This document shows, in pieces, positions 17,948-26,670 of a DNA stretch of 64,000 nucleotides (its first letter is position 1; each line of letters begins with the position of its first letter). This stretch comes from Poriferisodalis sp965208555. Lineage in GTDB: Bacteria > Actinomycetota > Acidimicrobiia > Acidimicrobiales > Poriferisodalaceae. The translations under genes and the position numbers were made by a program. A model generated the notes under the pieces. It searched no databases and was not told the origin of the DNA. It saw only the letters and a list, made by a program, of their open reading frames with translations. The DNA lies in assembly GCF_965208555.1 (NCBI RefSeq), contig NZ_OZ242342.1, positions 2,170,001 through 2,234,000 of the forward strand, read 5' to 3'.

Positions 17948-19870
17948 GTGAAGTTCCAGATCAGTTATGAGTCGATCGACTGTCAGGGGTGCGGCGAGCG
18001 GCGGCAGAGGGGACTTGATTGTCCTGTTTGCGGAGCTCGGGCCGCGCCGATGGAAGTCGACCTGAAGCATCAGAGTCGCCTGCGGGCACTCGAACTGGTC
18101 AAGCAGAAGCGCTCGTCGCCCGGTCGAGCTCCCGACGCTTCGCCCTTGGAAATGCTGGTGTCGGCGCTGCTCGCGGACCTTCCCGATCGCGTTTCGCGGG
18201 GCGCCAACGCCATTTCCCGCACCCGAAACGCCCGACCGGATGAGCTTCAACAGATCGCGGCGGACATAGCCGACCTCGAGGCCTGGGCCAGCGAGACACC
18301 TCAGCTGAGGCCGTTGGGTGCCTACGCGCGGCACGTGAAGATCACCGTCGAGCACCTGATCGGGGTCTTCGATGTCACCGTCGCAATACTCGAAGCGCGC
18401 CGAGGATCAGATGCTCAACAGCTCGAGCCCCAGCTGCAGGAGCATCTGGACGCGGCGACCGCCGCGATCTCTCGATGCAACGAGCTGTCCGACCAGATCA
18501 CCGAGCTGGCACTGTCGGACAATGCCGTAGCCACTTGGATCCGCTTCGCGATCGGCGACGACATGGTGGCAGCGGAAGCCCGCGGCAGAGCGATTCTGGA
18601 GGATCACAGGCTGACTTCCGATCAAGTCAGCGTCGGAGTCTTGGCGGTGCTGTGGGATTTCATCTCCGGTTCGACCTCAGACGACCGCTCGTTCTGGTGC
18701 CGCGCGGCACAGCACCAATCGCTGCTCGCCCGCCATCGAGACCGAGTCGTCGAGCTCGCCGAGTCCGAGATCTTCAAACAGCGCGCCTCGGACGCATTGG
18801 ACGATCTGTTGCACGCAGCACGATTGGCCGTCCAACAAGACGACTCGGAGTCCCAGCGCCAGCACGCCACCGAGCTGCTGGACTTCGGCCACCGGCTCGT
18901 CGAGCAGCCGCTCAAGCTGCACCTCGGCATCGCCTGTGCGGCAACGACAAGTCAGCGCTTCGAGTCGACCCAAGCAAGCGACGTCGCTGCGCTGATCGGA
19001 GTCGCGAACCAGAAAGGCTGGGCTGTCGCCTCGCTACTGGGCGATTCCGATATCCGCAACGCGTTTGCTCATCGCGACTACTCGGTCCGAGCCGACGGAA
19101 TGATCGAGCTGTGCCCCGCGCGATGCGCGGCGCAGGGCCGCCCCTCAAAGGTGATGTCGCTTGACGAGTTGTGCGACGCGGTGCTCGCGATCAGCGAAGC
19201 ATGCGGTGCTATGGACATGGCTTTCGCGCTCGTCACCGGCCGCTGCGTAGGAGATCACGCCGACGGCACGTCGCCGTTCCTGGTTCGCTCCCACGCAGAA
19301 GGCCTGCTCGGCTGGGAGGACGTCGCCATGCGCCTCGAAGAAGACGAAGCTGTCATCGAGGCGCGCACCACACGGCCCGTCAAGTTCGCAGAAATCGGAC
19401 CTCTGGCTTCGACCCACCTCGGCGACCACAGTCGTCTGATCATCCGGCTCACCACGAACGGCGGCGATCACGAGATCCGGATCTCTGTGCCGGAGATCAA
19501 GGAATGGTCACACGTCGACGGGGAAACGGCCCGCTCGGCAGCCTTTCTGGTCGCGTGGCACCGGGCGAAGATCGACGGCGCTCCAGCCTTCACAGACGCC
19601 CAGGTACGCAAGGCACTGGCCGTGCAAGCGCTCCAGCTCCTAGCGGATGAGACCAAGTCATTCGGAGACTCCCGACACGAGCTCGCAAGCCTCCGAACAG
19701 CCGCCAAGGCAGTTGGCGACCACGACCTGGCCAAAGCAATCGCTAGCTGCATCGGATGGAGAGCCGAGAACATGGCCGGACATCAGCCGGCCAGCAATCC
19801 CATCGACCGGCTTGTTGACATCGCGTCCGCGGACGTGCAGCCGGTCAGCGAATGGATCATCGCCCACTAA
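17948..19870 (+). CDS. Zinc-ribbon protein with HEPN-type motif
   Basis: A 640-residue protein not assigned to a named family. The N-terminus has a four-cysteine ribbon (C12-x2-C15 ... C25-x2-C28). Long helical stretches follow, and near residue 370 it has R370-N-x3-H375 within IRNAFAHRDYSV, the R-N-x3-H core typical of HEPN ribonuclease-like domains, which often appear in abortive-infection and toxin systems. The C-terminal third is soluble with mixed strands and helices. Start GTG 17948 places the ribbon at the N-terminus; the ribosome binding site is weak. It stands alone between a mobile unit and an AbiEii-type gene. An antiphage RNase role is inference. Confidence 0.7.
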   Translation: MKFQISYESIDCQGCGERRQRGLDCPVCGARAAPMEVDLKHQSRLRALELVKQKRSSPGRAPDASPLEMLVSALLADLPDRVSRGANAISRTRNARPDELQQIAADIADLEAWASETPQLRPLGAYARHVKITVEHLIGVFDVTVAILEARRGSDAQQLEPQLQEHLDAATAAISRCNELSDQITELALSDNAVATWIRFAIGDDMVAAEARGRAILEDHRLTSDQVSVGVLAVLWDFISGSTSDDRSFWCRAAQHQSLLARHRDRVVELAESEIFKQRASDALDDLLHAARLAVQQDDSESQRQHATELLDFGHRLVEQPLKLHLGIACAATTSQRFESTQASDVAALIGVANQKGWAVASLLGDSDIRNAFAHRDYSVRADGMIELCPARCAAQGRPSKVMSLDELCDAVLAISEACGAMDMAFALVTGRCVGDHADGTSPFLVRSHAEGLLGWEDVAMRLEEDEAVIEARTTRPVKFAEIGPLASTHLGDHSRLIIRLTTNGGDHEIRISVPEIKEWSHVDGETARSAAFLVAWHRAKIDGAPAFTDAQVRKALAVQALQLLADETKSFGDSRHELASLRTAAKAVGDHDLAKAIASCIGWRAENMAGHQPASNPIDRLVDIASADVQPVSEWIIAH

Positions 19871-20099
19871 AACACGCCGCTTCCGTTGGAGCGGAATGAA
19901 GCAACCGCCAGGCCGCGAATCGAGGCGACGAGTTCTGGCAGATTCCGTCCGCGGGGCATCGGGACGATTCTTCGCGCGCATAACCCACTGCAGCTGGGTG
20001 TGCTCGTGCGGGCAATTCTGGAGTCCTGACACGCCACACTGCTTGGACGGCGAACGACAAGATCACTGAGACGGCAATGCAGCGAACCACAATCCGGCA

Positions 20100-20675
20100 A
20101 TGTTGAGCGTGTTATCGGTCGTCGCGGATGTCGTGACCATCGTGGCTGTCTTCGAGGTCACGAAGCGCTACCTCAAGCCCGCGTGGCTGCTGTCGCTCGG
20201 GTGCTGGTTCAACGCACAGTATTGGGGTCCGCATGCAGACGTGCCCGATGCCTCGTTGTTCACTTGGCGTACATGTTGGTCTCGCATCCTCCCCAAGTGG
20301 CTTTGTGGGCTCTGCGCAAGGATCCTCCTGCTGAAGTTCGAGAAGGAAGCCAGAGCCGCACCGGGCTCTGGTCCCAAACCGCGGTATGAGAAGGACGTCA
20401 GGGACGAGATCTATGAGAAGTGGATCGGGATTGCGAGCAGGCACGTTCGGCGGGGCTGGAACGGCCATCCGCATCATTGCCCCAAGCCCAATCTGCCCCG
20501 GTGGTGCAGCACCCCCGGATGTCATCAGCCCGGGACTTCTCAAGTGCGGCAATACACGACATCGGGACATGTGAGCTTCAAGTGGTACTGCGCAGTGCAC
20601 ATAGGCGGCACGCGACCTCGGGGCCTTCGGCCGACCGGCAAGCCGCCATCGCTGCGCATATGTGCGGGTCTCTGA
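20100..20675 (+). CDS. Hypothetical protein with N-terminal hydrophobic segment and Cys/His-rich C-terminus
   Basis: A 191-residue frame of unknown function. The first 45 residues are hydrophobic (VVADVVTIVAVFEV..., PAWLLSLGCWF), suggesting membrane attachment. The C-terminal 60 residues carry several cysteines and histidines (HHCPKP, WCSTPGCHQ, WYCAVH) that could bind a metal. ATG 20100 lacks an obvious ribosome binding site. It lies alone on the plus strand in the island. Codon use is compatible with a real gene but no family is recognised. Confidence 0.5.
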   Translation: MLSVLSVVADVVTIVAVFEVTKRYLKPAWLLSLGCWFNAQYWGPHADVPDASLFTWRTCWSRILPKWLCGLCARILLLKFEKEARAAPGSGPKPRYEKDVRDEIYEKWIGIASRHVRRGWNGHPHHCPKPNLPRWCSTPGCHQPGTSQVRQYTTSGHVSFKWYCAVHIGGTRPRGLRPTGKPPSLRICAGL

Positions 20676-20680
20676 CCTCG

Positions 20681-20890
20681 CTAAGGCCCGCCAGAGGTCG
20701 ACGTATCTAGCCCGGGCCGGTCATGCGGGTTGATGTCGCTAAGCCGCGGCTCGGGAACATCGATACAGAGATCGGGGTCGTCCTTGAGCGCCTCGTTGGC
20801 CATCTCGACGTAGTGCTCGGCTATCTGCCTGAATGCCTCAGAAACTGAAGCGCCTTGGTCCGGCTGTTCTTCGTCGCCCTTGGCCGACAT
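20681..20890 (-). CDS. Small acidic hypothetical protein
   Basis: A 69-residue acidic frame (MSAKGDEEQ..., then a helix around AFRQIAEHYVEMANEAL). It follows the AbiEii-type gene on the same strand after 112 bases. It could be an antitoxin-like partner or an unrelated small protein; the ribosome binding site is poor, and no family is recognised. Confidence 0.35.
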   Translation of the reverse strand: MSAKGDEEQPDQGASVSEAFRQIAEHYVEMANEALKDDPDLCIDVPEPRLSDINPHDRPGLDTSTSGGP

Positions 20891-21002
20891 GGGATCAGCG
20901 TATTCCGGGCCGCCTGTGGGGATCACGGGGACGTTGACGGGTGCGACGATCTGCTCGCCGACCGAGTGTGGTCGTTGCGGCGGGTCCTCGCCACACGCAT
21001 CA

Positions 21003-22076
21003 TCAATCGTCGCTGAAGCCAACCATGTCGAGGCTGCGTGCTGCTTTGACGGCTGTTTCGAAGCGGGGCTTGGGGCCCCACACGGTGGTGTCGAGCGCTC
21101 GGTGATAGCCGTCTCGGAGAGCTTCGTAGGCGGGAGTGCCTTCAGTGAACGCAGGCGAGGTTCCATAGCCGTGCAGGGGTCTCGGTGTTGGTGCGCGAAC
21201 CGCTGCGGACGCCGTGCGCCACATCTGCGGTGCGTGTTCGCGGGTTTGGGCTGCGTGGGTTGGCTGGGCGGCGATGGACCACAGGTCATACAGGTCCCGT
21301 CCGCGTGCGCACAGCCCGCCGAGATCGCCCCGGGCGGCGCGACGGTGCAGAGCGTCGAGCTTGTTGACCGCTGTCCACCACGGGTACACGCATGGCAGTT
21401 CGAATCCGCCGAGCTCAGGGAATCGGAGTGCCCATTCGGGGTCGCCGCGTCGGGCGAGCAGCGAGTTCACCTCGCATGTCGCAACCAGTCCGTCGGGTAC
21501 GTGCAGGAGCGTGGTTTCGAGCTTGACGTCAGTCTCGGCAGCAGCGATGTTGAGCATCGTGGCGCGAATCCGGCTGCCGACGGTGGTCCCGCAGCTCACC
21601 GCGGGATCGGAGGCGGCCCATTCCGCGACAGTCCGACAGGCGTGCGCATCCCGATTGGGCGACCCGCGACGGTGGTCGGCGGTGAGCAGGGTGCCGTCGA
21701 TGTCGTCGGAGAATCGGCGGGTGATTCCCCACGCCATCGACAGCGAATTGCCGCCGCTGAACGCCCACATGCCGGCGCTCGACGACCCAGCTGATCGGTG
21801 GTGCCCTCGCAGCTGTGACTCGCCCGGGGTGCCGTCGGCGGGAAGACGCAGATGCAGCGCGTACAGGACGCGCACGACCCAGTAGTCGACGATCACTTGA
21901 CGGCGCGTCAGGCCGGTGTCGGCCGCGACCTGCTGCACCGCTGCGCCGAATTCGCGTTCGTGCGCCCCGAACCGGTCGCCGGCATGAGTCCGGTTCTTGC
22001 CGGCGCGGTCAAGTCGCGCAAATTCGTATCCTCGGCGCGCGGACGCGGCTCGAGTGCTTTGGGGAGTCTCCGGCAA
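21003..22076 (-). CDS. AbiEii/AbiGii-type nucleotidyltransferase toxin
   Basis: A 357-residue protein with the AbiEii nucleotidyltransferase signature: GGN (108-110) followed by RRFSDDIDGTL (D124, D125, D127), the pattern GG-x(n)-RxSxDxD of this toxin family, then VNKLDALHRRAARGD...RDLYDLWSI, which matches the conserved KL-x-AL and RDLYDL blocks. Family members transfer nucleotides to a target (tRNA in characterised relatives) and act in phage defence. The start shown is TTG 22076; an internal start is possible. No AbiEi-type antitoxin is recognisable next to it. The C-terminal region (PRFETAVKAARSL) is complete. Confidence 0.78.
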   Translation of the reverse strand: MPETPQSTRAASARRGYEFARLDRAGKNRTHAGDRFGAHEREFGAAVQQVAADTGLTRRQVIVDYWVVRVLYALHLRLPADGTPGESQLRGHHRSAGSSSAGMWAFSGGNSLSMAWGITRRFSDDIDGTLLTADHRRGSPNRDAHACRTVAEWAASDPAVSCGTTVGSRIRATMLNIAAAETDVKLETTLLHVPDGLVATCEVNSLLARRGDPEWALRFPELGGFELPCVYPWWTAVNKLDALHRRAARGDLGGLCARGRDLYDLWSIAAQPTHAAQTREHAPQMWRTASAAVRAPTPRPLHGYGTSPAFTEGTPAYEALRDGYHRALDTTVWGPKPRFETAVKAARSLDMVGFSDD

Positions 22077-22701
22077 TGAAGGGCATCTGGGAAGGACTCG
22101 TCGGACCGGGCCAGTTCGCAGCGGTCGTCACGAGCGCGGGACCGATCCTCAGCGAATATGACCCATCACTCCCAGCGGGACTGGGAAGGCGAGGCGAAGG
22201 GGTGTCAGCTTACGGCCGGTCGATGCCGCACGCGCCCAGCCGCTCGGGAACCGGAGCCGCGTGCCGACGAGATGCCAAGGGTCGGCTCGCCTAAGCCGGC
22301 CGGCAGCTCGGTCCGTTCGTCTGCGTCGCCATCGGTGTCGGTGGCTCGGCTCGCCTTCGAAGGCCCCGGAACCTCACGGTCTCCATACACACCGACCTCA
22401 TCGGCGAGGACAGCTACGCCGAACTCGTTGCGCGGCTGAGCGACGAGATGAGGCTGGTCCGTGATCGTTTGCCGTTGATCGGCACTCTCGGCGCGGCGGC
22501 CACGGCCGTGGGCAGTGTCTGGCTCATCAGTCTGATCGTCGGCCTGCTGAGATTCCAAACCTGAGATCAGCGCCGTAGATCTGTAGCCCTCGGTGGGGCG
22601 TCAAGCCGAGCGCCAGCACTGATGCGGCTCCCGGCGGACCGCGGTCAACCCATTTCGCATCCCGCACTACCTTCGCGTCCTTCGACGAAGGAGAGGAAGC
22701 G
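22077..22701. other. Mostly non-coding stretch with a possible decayed membrane-protein fragment
   Basis: Plus-strand frames at 22076-22294 and 22295-22564 read as short, interrupted coding-like segments. The second ends with a convincing single membrane helix (GAAATAVGSVWLISLIVGLL, stop at 22562-22564) but has no start codon before ATG 22448. This may be a broken small membrane protein. The last 20 bases hold the ribosome binding site of the next gene. Confidence 0.4.
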
Positions 22702-23367
22702 GTGAACGACACCCTTGCAAGATCAGCGATGCGGCTACTGCACGATCGAACTGCCCGCGGCGACACCCTCGCATCAGTGCTCGAGGCGCAACCGGACTTG
22801 AGTCCCCATGGCTTCAAGCGGGCCGCGGGTGGCCCAGGCATCGACGATGCGCAGCTCTGCATGTGCCTGAGATGGCTCGCTGTCTGCGGGCCCCTGGATG
22901 AGCCCGATCGGACCGAAGGCAGCCTCAAGCGGAAAGAGGACGTCGAACGGCTCACCGGCTACAAGGTCGACAACGGCGCTCTCATCGCTGCCTGCCTCAT
23001 GTGCAATCTCGTCGTCGAGCAGATCGAGGGCTCCGCGAGCGGATGGCTCGGCGTGAAGAGCCCCGCGGAGCTGCTCGACAAGTCTCATCTCCTGGCATGC
23101 AACGCCGAGGACTGCTCCGGCAAGTGCGTCCTGACCAATCATTGGTCGGCTGTCCTCACCTACCGGCACCCGACGCTTCGAGAGGTCGTCGCTATGGCGG
23201 GTTTCTTCTGGGACGACATCCCGCCGAGGTGGCAGCACGACATCGAGGTCGACTACACGAAAGGGCCTGACGAGAAGATCGCCGACGAGATCAGCGGCGT
23301 CTCGCAGTTCCTATCCGACAAGGCACCTGAGGCACACGAAACGTGGGTGCCAAGCACCGAGGGCTGA
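22702..23367 (+). CDS. Hypothetical cysteine-containing protein
   Basis: A 221-residue protein of unknown function. The GTG start is supported by a strong ribosome binding site (AAGGAGAGGAAG) just upstream. It contains three short cysteine pairs (CMCLRWLAVC, ACLMCN, CNAEDCSGKC) that could bind a metal, and otherwise mixed helices. No membrane segment or known catalytic motif is seen. It is probably island cargo; the next small gene at 23691 is on the same strand. Confidence 0.62.
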   Translation: MNDTLARSAMRLLHDRTARGDTLASVLEAQPDLSPHGFKRAAGGPGIDDAQLCMCLRWLAVCGPLDEPDRTEGSLKRKEDVERLTGYKVDNGALIAACLMCNLVVEQIEGSASGWLGVKSPAELLDKSHLLACNAEDCSGKCVLTNHWSAVLTYRHPTLREVVAMAGFFWDDIPPRWQHDIEVDYTKGPDEKIADEISGVSQFLSDKAPEAHETWVPSTEG

Positions 23368-23690
23368 TCAGCCGCGCGGATGCACTCAAGGATTGCGGCC
23401 GCATCCGCCGGTGTGGCCAGCAGGCTTGCGGCAGAACGTCCGAGACCTCGGCATCCACTGCCCGCAACGTCGACGGCTGGCCCGCCGTTGGCGCGACGCT
23501 TCGAAGCCGCTGCCCGTCGCTGTTGTTGGCGCATCCGCGCTCGCTCATCCGAACGCGCGTCCTCGTCGGCCTGTCGGCGCGCTTCGACGAGAGCAGGGTC
23601 GGCGTCGATGGTGCGGCACCGCTTCTGTCACACCCCCCAAGTGGACTGCTCTCGCACAGCACACCGACCGACTCGGGAAGGACCGCACCC
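23368..23690. other. Intergenic stretch, nothing recognised
   Basis: About 320 bases between two plus-strand genes. Frames here translate into arginine/serine-rich sequence without family features; only the ribosome binding site of the next gene (GGAAGGA, about 23678) is identifiable. Confidence 0.45.
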
Positions 23691-23930
23691 ATGTCCGATC
23701 ACGACGTCCGCTCCGATATCCGCTCGCTCCGGTACATCGTCGAGCGCATCGACCGCGACCTCGCCGCTCACCTCAGCAACGAGAACGACCGAGACATGCG
23801 CAGCGCCGAGAACAACGGCCGGCTGCAAGGACGCCTCGACCGCATCGAAGCCTCGCTGGCAAATCTGGGAACGCTCATCAAGCGTCTCGAAGCCAAGATC
23901 GGGCGGAGCGCGGGCGCGGTCGAGGATTGA
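23691..23930 (+). CDS. Small coiled-coil protein
   Basis: A 79-residue hydrophilic, fully helical protein. Heptad-like spacing of I/L residues (IRSLRYIVERIDRDL, LQGRLDRIEASLANLGTLI) suggests a short coiled coil. ATG 23691 has a GGAAGGA ribosome binding site about 6 bases upstream. No family recognised. Such proteins are common as phage or plasmid accessory proteins or antitoxins. Confidence 0.6.
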   Translation: MSDHDVRSDIRSLRYIVERIDRDLAAHLSNENDRDMRSAENNGRLQGRLDRIEASLANLGTLIKRLEAKIGRSAGAVED

Positions 23931-24060
23931 CGCAGTTCGGTGTGCCCGGCGCGGTTCAGGGATCTCTCGCGCCGCGTCCTGCTACTGCAGCGCTGTGACC
24001 AGCGGGCGAGCGCGGCTCTGGCGTGCCTGCGGAGCGCAGATATACACTCACGGGCTGTAG

Positions 24061-24132
24061 AGCCGCAGGCGGGTTTCGAACCCGCAGCTACGCGATGGGA
24101 ATCGCGTCGTTCTGCCTTTGAACTACTGCGGC
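24061..24132 (-). tRNA. tRNA-Gly(CCC)-like gene with non-standard anticodon arm
   Basis: On the minus strand the acceptor stem (GCCGCAG/CTGCGGC, 7 bp), D arm (GTTC-AAAGGCA-GAAC) and T arm (GCGGG-TTCGAAA-CCCGC) are all perfect, with discriminator T as in tRNA-Gly. The anticodon arm is one base too long: ACGCG-ATTCCCAT-CGCGT gives an 8-base loop, or ACGCGA-TTCCCA-TCGCGT a 6-bp stem with a 6-base loop. CCA is not encoded. Anticodon most likely CCC. It may be functional, a frameshift-type variant, or a recently altered copy. Confidence 0.72.
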
Positions 24133-24752
24133 GAGCGGAAGCGCTGGGCCCCGGCGTCTGTTTGTTTCCGGAGTCGGGGTCTGGCGTTTTCCGCTACGAC
24201 ACGCGACCACGCGGCTTGTGTAGTTTGCAAACTCGCCGCTTTGGGAGTGCAAAACCGCTGGTCAGGGGCCTATCTGCAGCCAGGCCGGCCAAGTGACCGC
24301 GCGCCTCGAAACAGCGCGTGTGATTTACGCTGGCCCGCGGATGCCAGTCGGCGCTACGGCATAGTGCTCAACACGGGGCCGAAGAGTTCGTCGTTGGGTC
24401 CATTCTGAACGCACTACATCGAAGTGACGCAAGAGCGGCCCACACGTGCTTCAAGGTTGGGGGCGGACTGATGTCGGCCGCCACTTCGGTGGTGGCGTCG
24501 AGCCTGTGATAGAGCTTGGGTCAGATGCCGAAGTTGGTCACGCCGGGCGGTGCTCTTGGATCGTGCACGACGACGGAGGCGTCGCGATAACTCGTATTCG
24601 CTCGTTTGGCGACTCGCACGTATGTCGGGACGTCTCGGCTGCTGCTGCGTGGACGAAGGGCTCTCGCCGCGGGTGTGTCCTGCGCAGTCCCAGAGTGCCC
24701 CAATTCGGATTGTGCACTATTGCGGGGGTTGATGATGCTGGTAGCTGGCCGG
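24133..24752. other. Intergenic stretch, no gene recognised
   Basis: About 620 bases between the tRNA-Gly-like gene and the two-TM protein. Several open frames exist but none shows a family motif, hydrophobic segment or ribosome binding site. It may be decayed mobile DNA. Confidence 0.45.
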
Positions 24753-25214
24753 CTACGCAGATTCTCCTAGGCCATCGTCTGGGATGGCGGGGGGTTCCTG
24801 GATACGCGCCGGGTTTCGCCAGATCACGAGGCCAAGAAACGGTGCAGCGGCAACGGATAGGAGTATCCATCCCCCTACGGGGCGGTCGGTGAGAATCAAG
24901 ACGGCTCCGAACACCAAGACCAAGAGACCGACGAACTGTCCCCATCGCTGTCCTCTGTCGGCGCGCCGGTCGGCGCCCCTGACCAACACCATGTCCATTT
25001 CGTCCTGTCGCTGCCCTCGCTCGATGATGTCGCTGACCACTGCCGCAGCCAGGTCGAGAGAGGTCTTTGCGAGCCCCGTGATGGCATCGACCATCGACGG
25101 AAACACGACTTGAACCTGTTGGATCAGTTGATTGATAGCGATTGATGGGGCTGCCTGCTCGGCGGGAGCTTCTGGAACTATGTCTCCGTTGACCGGTTCT
25201 TCGCCTTCAGCCAT
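24753..25214 (-). CDS. Small two-helix membrane protein
   Basis: From ATG 25214 a 153-residue protein: acidic/Ala-Pro N-terminus, an amphipathic central part (residues about 25-85), a charged stretch (RGADRRADRGQR) and two membrane helices (FVGLLVLVFGAVLILT and WILLSVAAAPFLGLVIW). The arrangement resembles DUF2335-type small membrane proteins found near toxin or stress genes, but the match is only by layout. The ATG overlaps the end of the upstream 76-residue gene by 8 bases, which supports this start over TTG 25268 and suggests coupled translation. Confidence 0.62.
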   Translation of the reverse strand: MAEGEEPVNGDIVPEAPAEQAAPSIAINQLIQQVQVVFPSMVDAITGLAKTSLDLAAAVVSDIIERGQRQDEMDMVLVRGADRRADRGQRWGQFVGLLVLVFGAVLILTDRPVGGWILLSVAAAPFLGLVIWRNPARIQEPPAIPDDGLGESA

Positions 25215-25437
25215 CTTTGGATTGCGTATGGCCTGAGATGACTCCGCTTGCTTGCGTCGCGTAGTCAAGCCAGTCGTGTGTCATGACGACCAGCACCCTT
25301 GATCCTCGTCGTGTGAACGTTTTGCGCGGCACGAACTTTCCTCGCATGTCGAACGCCTGGGCTACCCCGTCCCAAAAGGCTGGCAGCGGGTACCGCACGC
25401 TTGACCGAGACACCGCCCGGCTAGGCGTCTTGCTCAT
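25207..25437 (-). CDS. Small hypothetical protein, second cistron of a coupled set
   Basis: A 76-residue basic protein (AFWDGVAQAFDMRGKF..., RVLVVMTHDWLDYA) of unknown family. Its ATG is embedded in the stop of an 8-codon leader ORF (ATGA overlap) and its end overlaps the two-helix membrane protein gene by 8 bases. This three-step coupling is the main evidence that the gene is real. It has no membrane segment. Confidence 0.55.
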   Translation of the reverse strand: MSKTPSRAVSRSSVRYPLPAFWDGVAQAFDMRGKFVPRKTFTRRGSRVLVVMTHDWLDYATQASGVISGHTQSKDG

Positions 25438-25460
25438 CCGACTCGTTCTTGGGTGGTCAT
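25434..25460 (-). CDS. 8-codon leader ORF
   Basis: Encodes MTTQERVG and stops in an ATGA overlap with the next gene. A perfect ribosome binding site, AGGAGG (25468-25473 on the minus strand), lies 7 bases before its ATG, while the downstream 76-residue gene has no ribosome binding site of its own. This suggests ribosomes enter at the leader and re-initiate, so the leader sets expression of the two genes that follow. Confidence 0.5.
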   Translation of the reverse strand: MTTQERVG

Positions 25461-25473
25461 GTGCTGTCCTCCT

Positions 25474-25824
25474 GTGGGGTGCGAAAGGGTAGTCCCCATG
25501 ACATCACGTTGTCCAATTGTCACTCGTGATACCAGAGCGCCAAGGTTCAGGTCCACCATTGGACGACGGCGGTTGCGACCAAAATGATGATGCCTGCGCG
25601 CAGCCACCGGTCCTGAGAGAACTCTCTGCGCACCGTCTACCGGCCGTGAGCTGCTGCCTCGCATTGCGTAGCCGCCCACGACTGCTCACCTTGATCCGAG
25701 ACAGGTCTTGAGCTGGGGACGTAGAGAGTGGCTGAGTCGAGGCCCGGTTGACCTGGAATTCCGAACAACGTCCACACTGTGCAGTATGCAGCCGGCGCGG
25801 CAGTGGTCGGCGGCGGCGACCAAG
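25474..25824. other. Intergenic stretch upstream of the leader ORF
   Basis: About 350 bases between the leader ORF and the IS481 relic. It presumably contains the promoter for the minus-strand genes; I cannot place -35/-10 boxes with confidence. Frames here show no family features. Confidence 0.35.
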
Positions 25825-26403
25825 TGTCGTGGACATAGAGGGTGGAAGCAGAGTGATGGGTTGAGCCTCCTCTGCGAGCGTGGTGTCTGAGAGGACAACC
25901 ACGATCACTCCAGGAGGCTCGATGTCTCACGCTAGTGCTCGCTTGACGCCCGCTGGGCGCCTGCTGTTGGTCAGCCGGATCGAGGCGGGAACGACTCAGG
26001 CTGAGGTGGCCCGCCAGATGGGCCTGTCCCGGGGCACGGTGGCGAAGTGGTGGCATCGCTATCAGGCCGAGGGCGAGGCGGGGCTGATCGACCGTTCCAG
26101 CCGGCCGCATCGGTCCCCCAAGCGCACCGATCCCAACGTGGAGGAGCGGATCTTTCGGCTGCGGCGCTCGACCAAGCGGAGCCTTGTATTCTTGGCAGCT
26201 CGCACCGGGTGCCTGCTACGACAGTGTGGCGGGTGCTGCAGCGTCATGGGCTGAACAGGCTGGCGTGGATGGATCGCCCGACGGATCGAGTGATTCGCCG
26301 CAGCGCGCGTACCCACACCGCAGCCCCGACATGGTTATGGCACCTCGCCCGCGTTCACCGCAGGCACTCCACCTCCCAAGCGTTGCGGCACGGTTACCGC
26401 TAA
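25825..26403 (+). mobile_element. IS481-family relic: left end and 5' half of transposase
   Basis: Begins with a TGTCGTGGACATAGAGG end sequence also found in part at 32574 and 34605. The transposase gene starts at ATG 25922 with a helix-turn-helix (TQAEVARQMGLSRGTVAKWW) and the IS481 RSSRPHRSP box. The frame is lost near 26185 and continues in another frame (VWRVLQRHGLNRLAWMDRPT), then fades out by about 26400 before the catalytic DDE core. Confidence 0.75.
25922..26403 (+). pseudogene. IS481-family transposase, N-terminal part, frameshifted
   Basis: The first 88 codons are intact and recognisable as the N-terminal HTH region of an IS481-family transposase. A frameshift near 26185 moves the match to the +1-related frame, where LQRHGLNRLAWMDRPTDRVIRR corresponds to the segment just before the DDE domain. 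Nothing of the first catalytic aspartate region survives. The C-terminal half of a similar transposase is found 3 kb away (29475-29780), with the HEPN operon between them. Confidence 0.8.
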
Positions 26404-26670
26404 GCGCTCGACAGCGTCGTGTGGGGCGCCAAGTCTCGCTTCGAATCGGTCGGAGAGACAGCACGCAGCTTCGATCCAGCGGACCACCGCTGACCCGACT
26501 AGCAATGGATCACCAGTCCGGACTCCAACCTCACCGCGATCGGACCCATTACGCCGGCTCGTGTCCTGGCGACGCAGCGACCGCAGAACCGATGTGAAAC
26601 TGCTGCCCTCACCTGGGGATCTTGGAGACGGTCTCCTTGATCCAGTCCGCCTGCTCGGCTGTCGAAGACG

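Noticed and set aside
22158..22439. Overlapping short frames as separate small genes
   Set aside because: No ribosome binding sites or family features; only the final membrane helix in the neighbouring frame looks meaningful, and that has no start.
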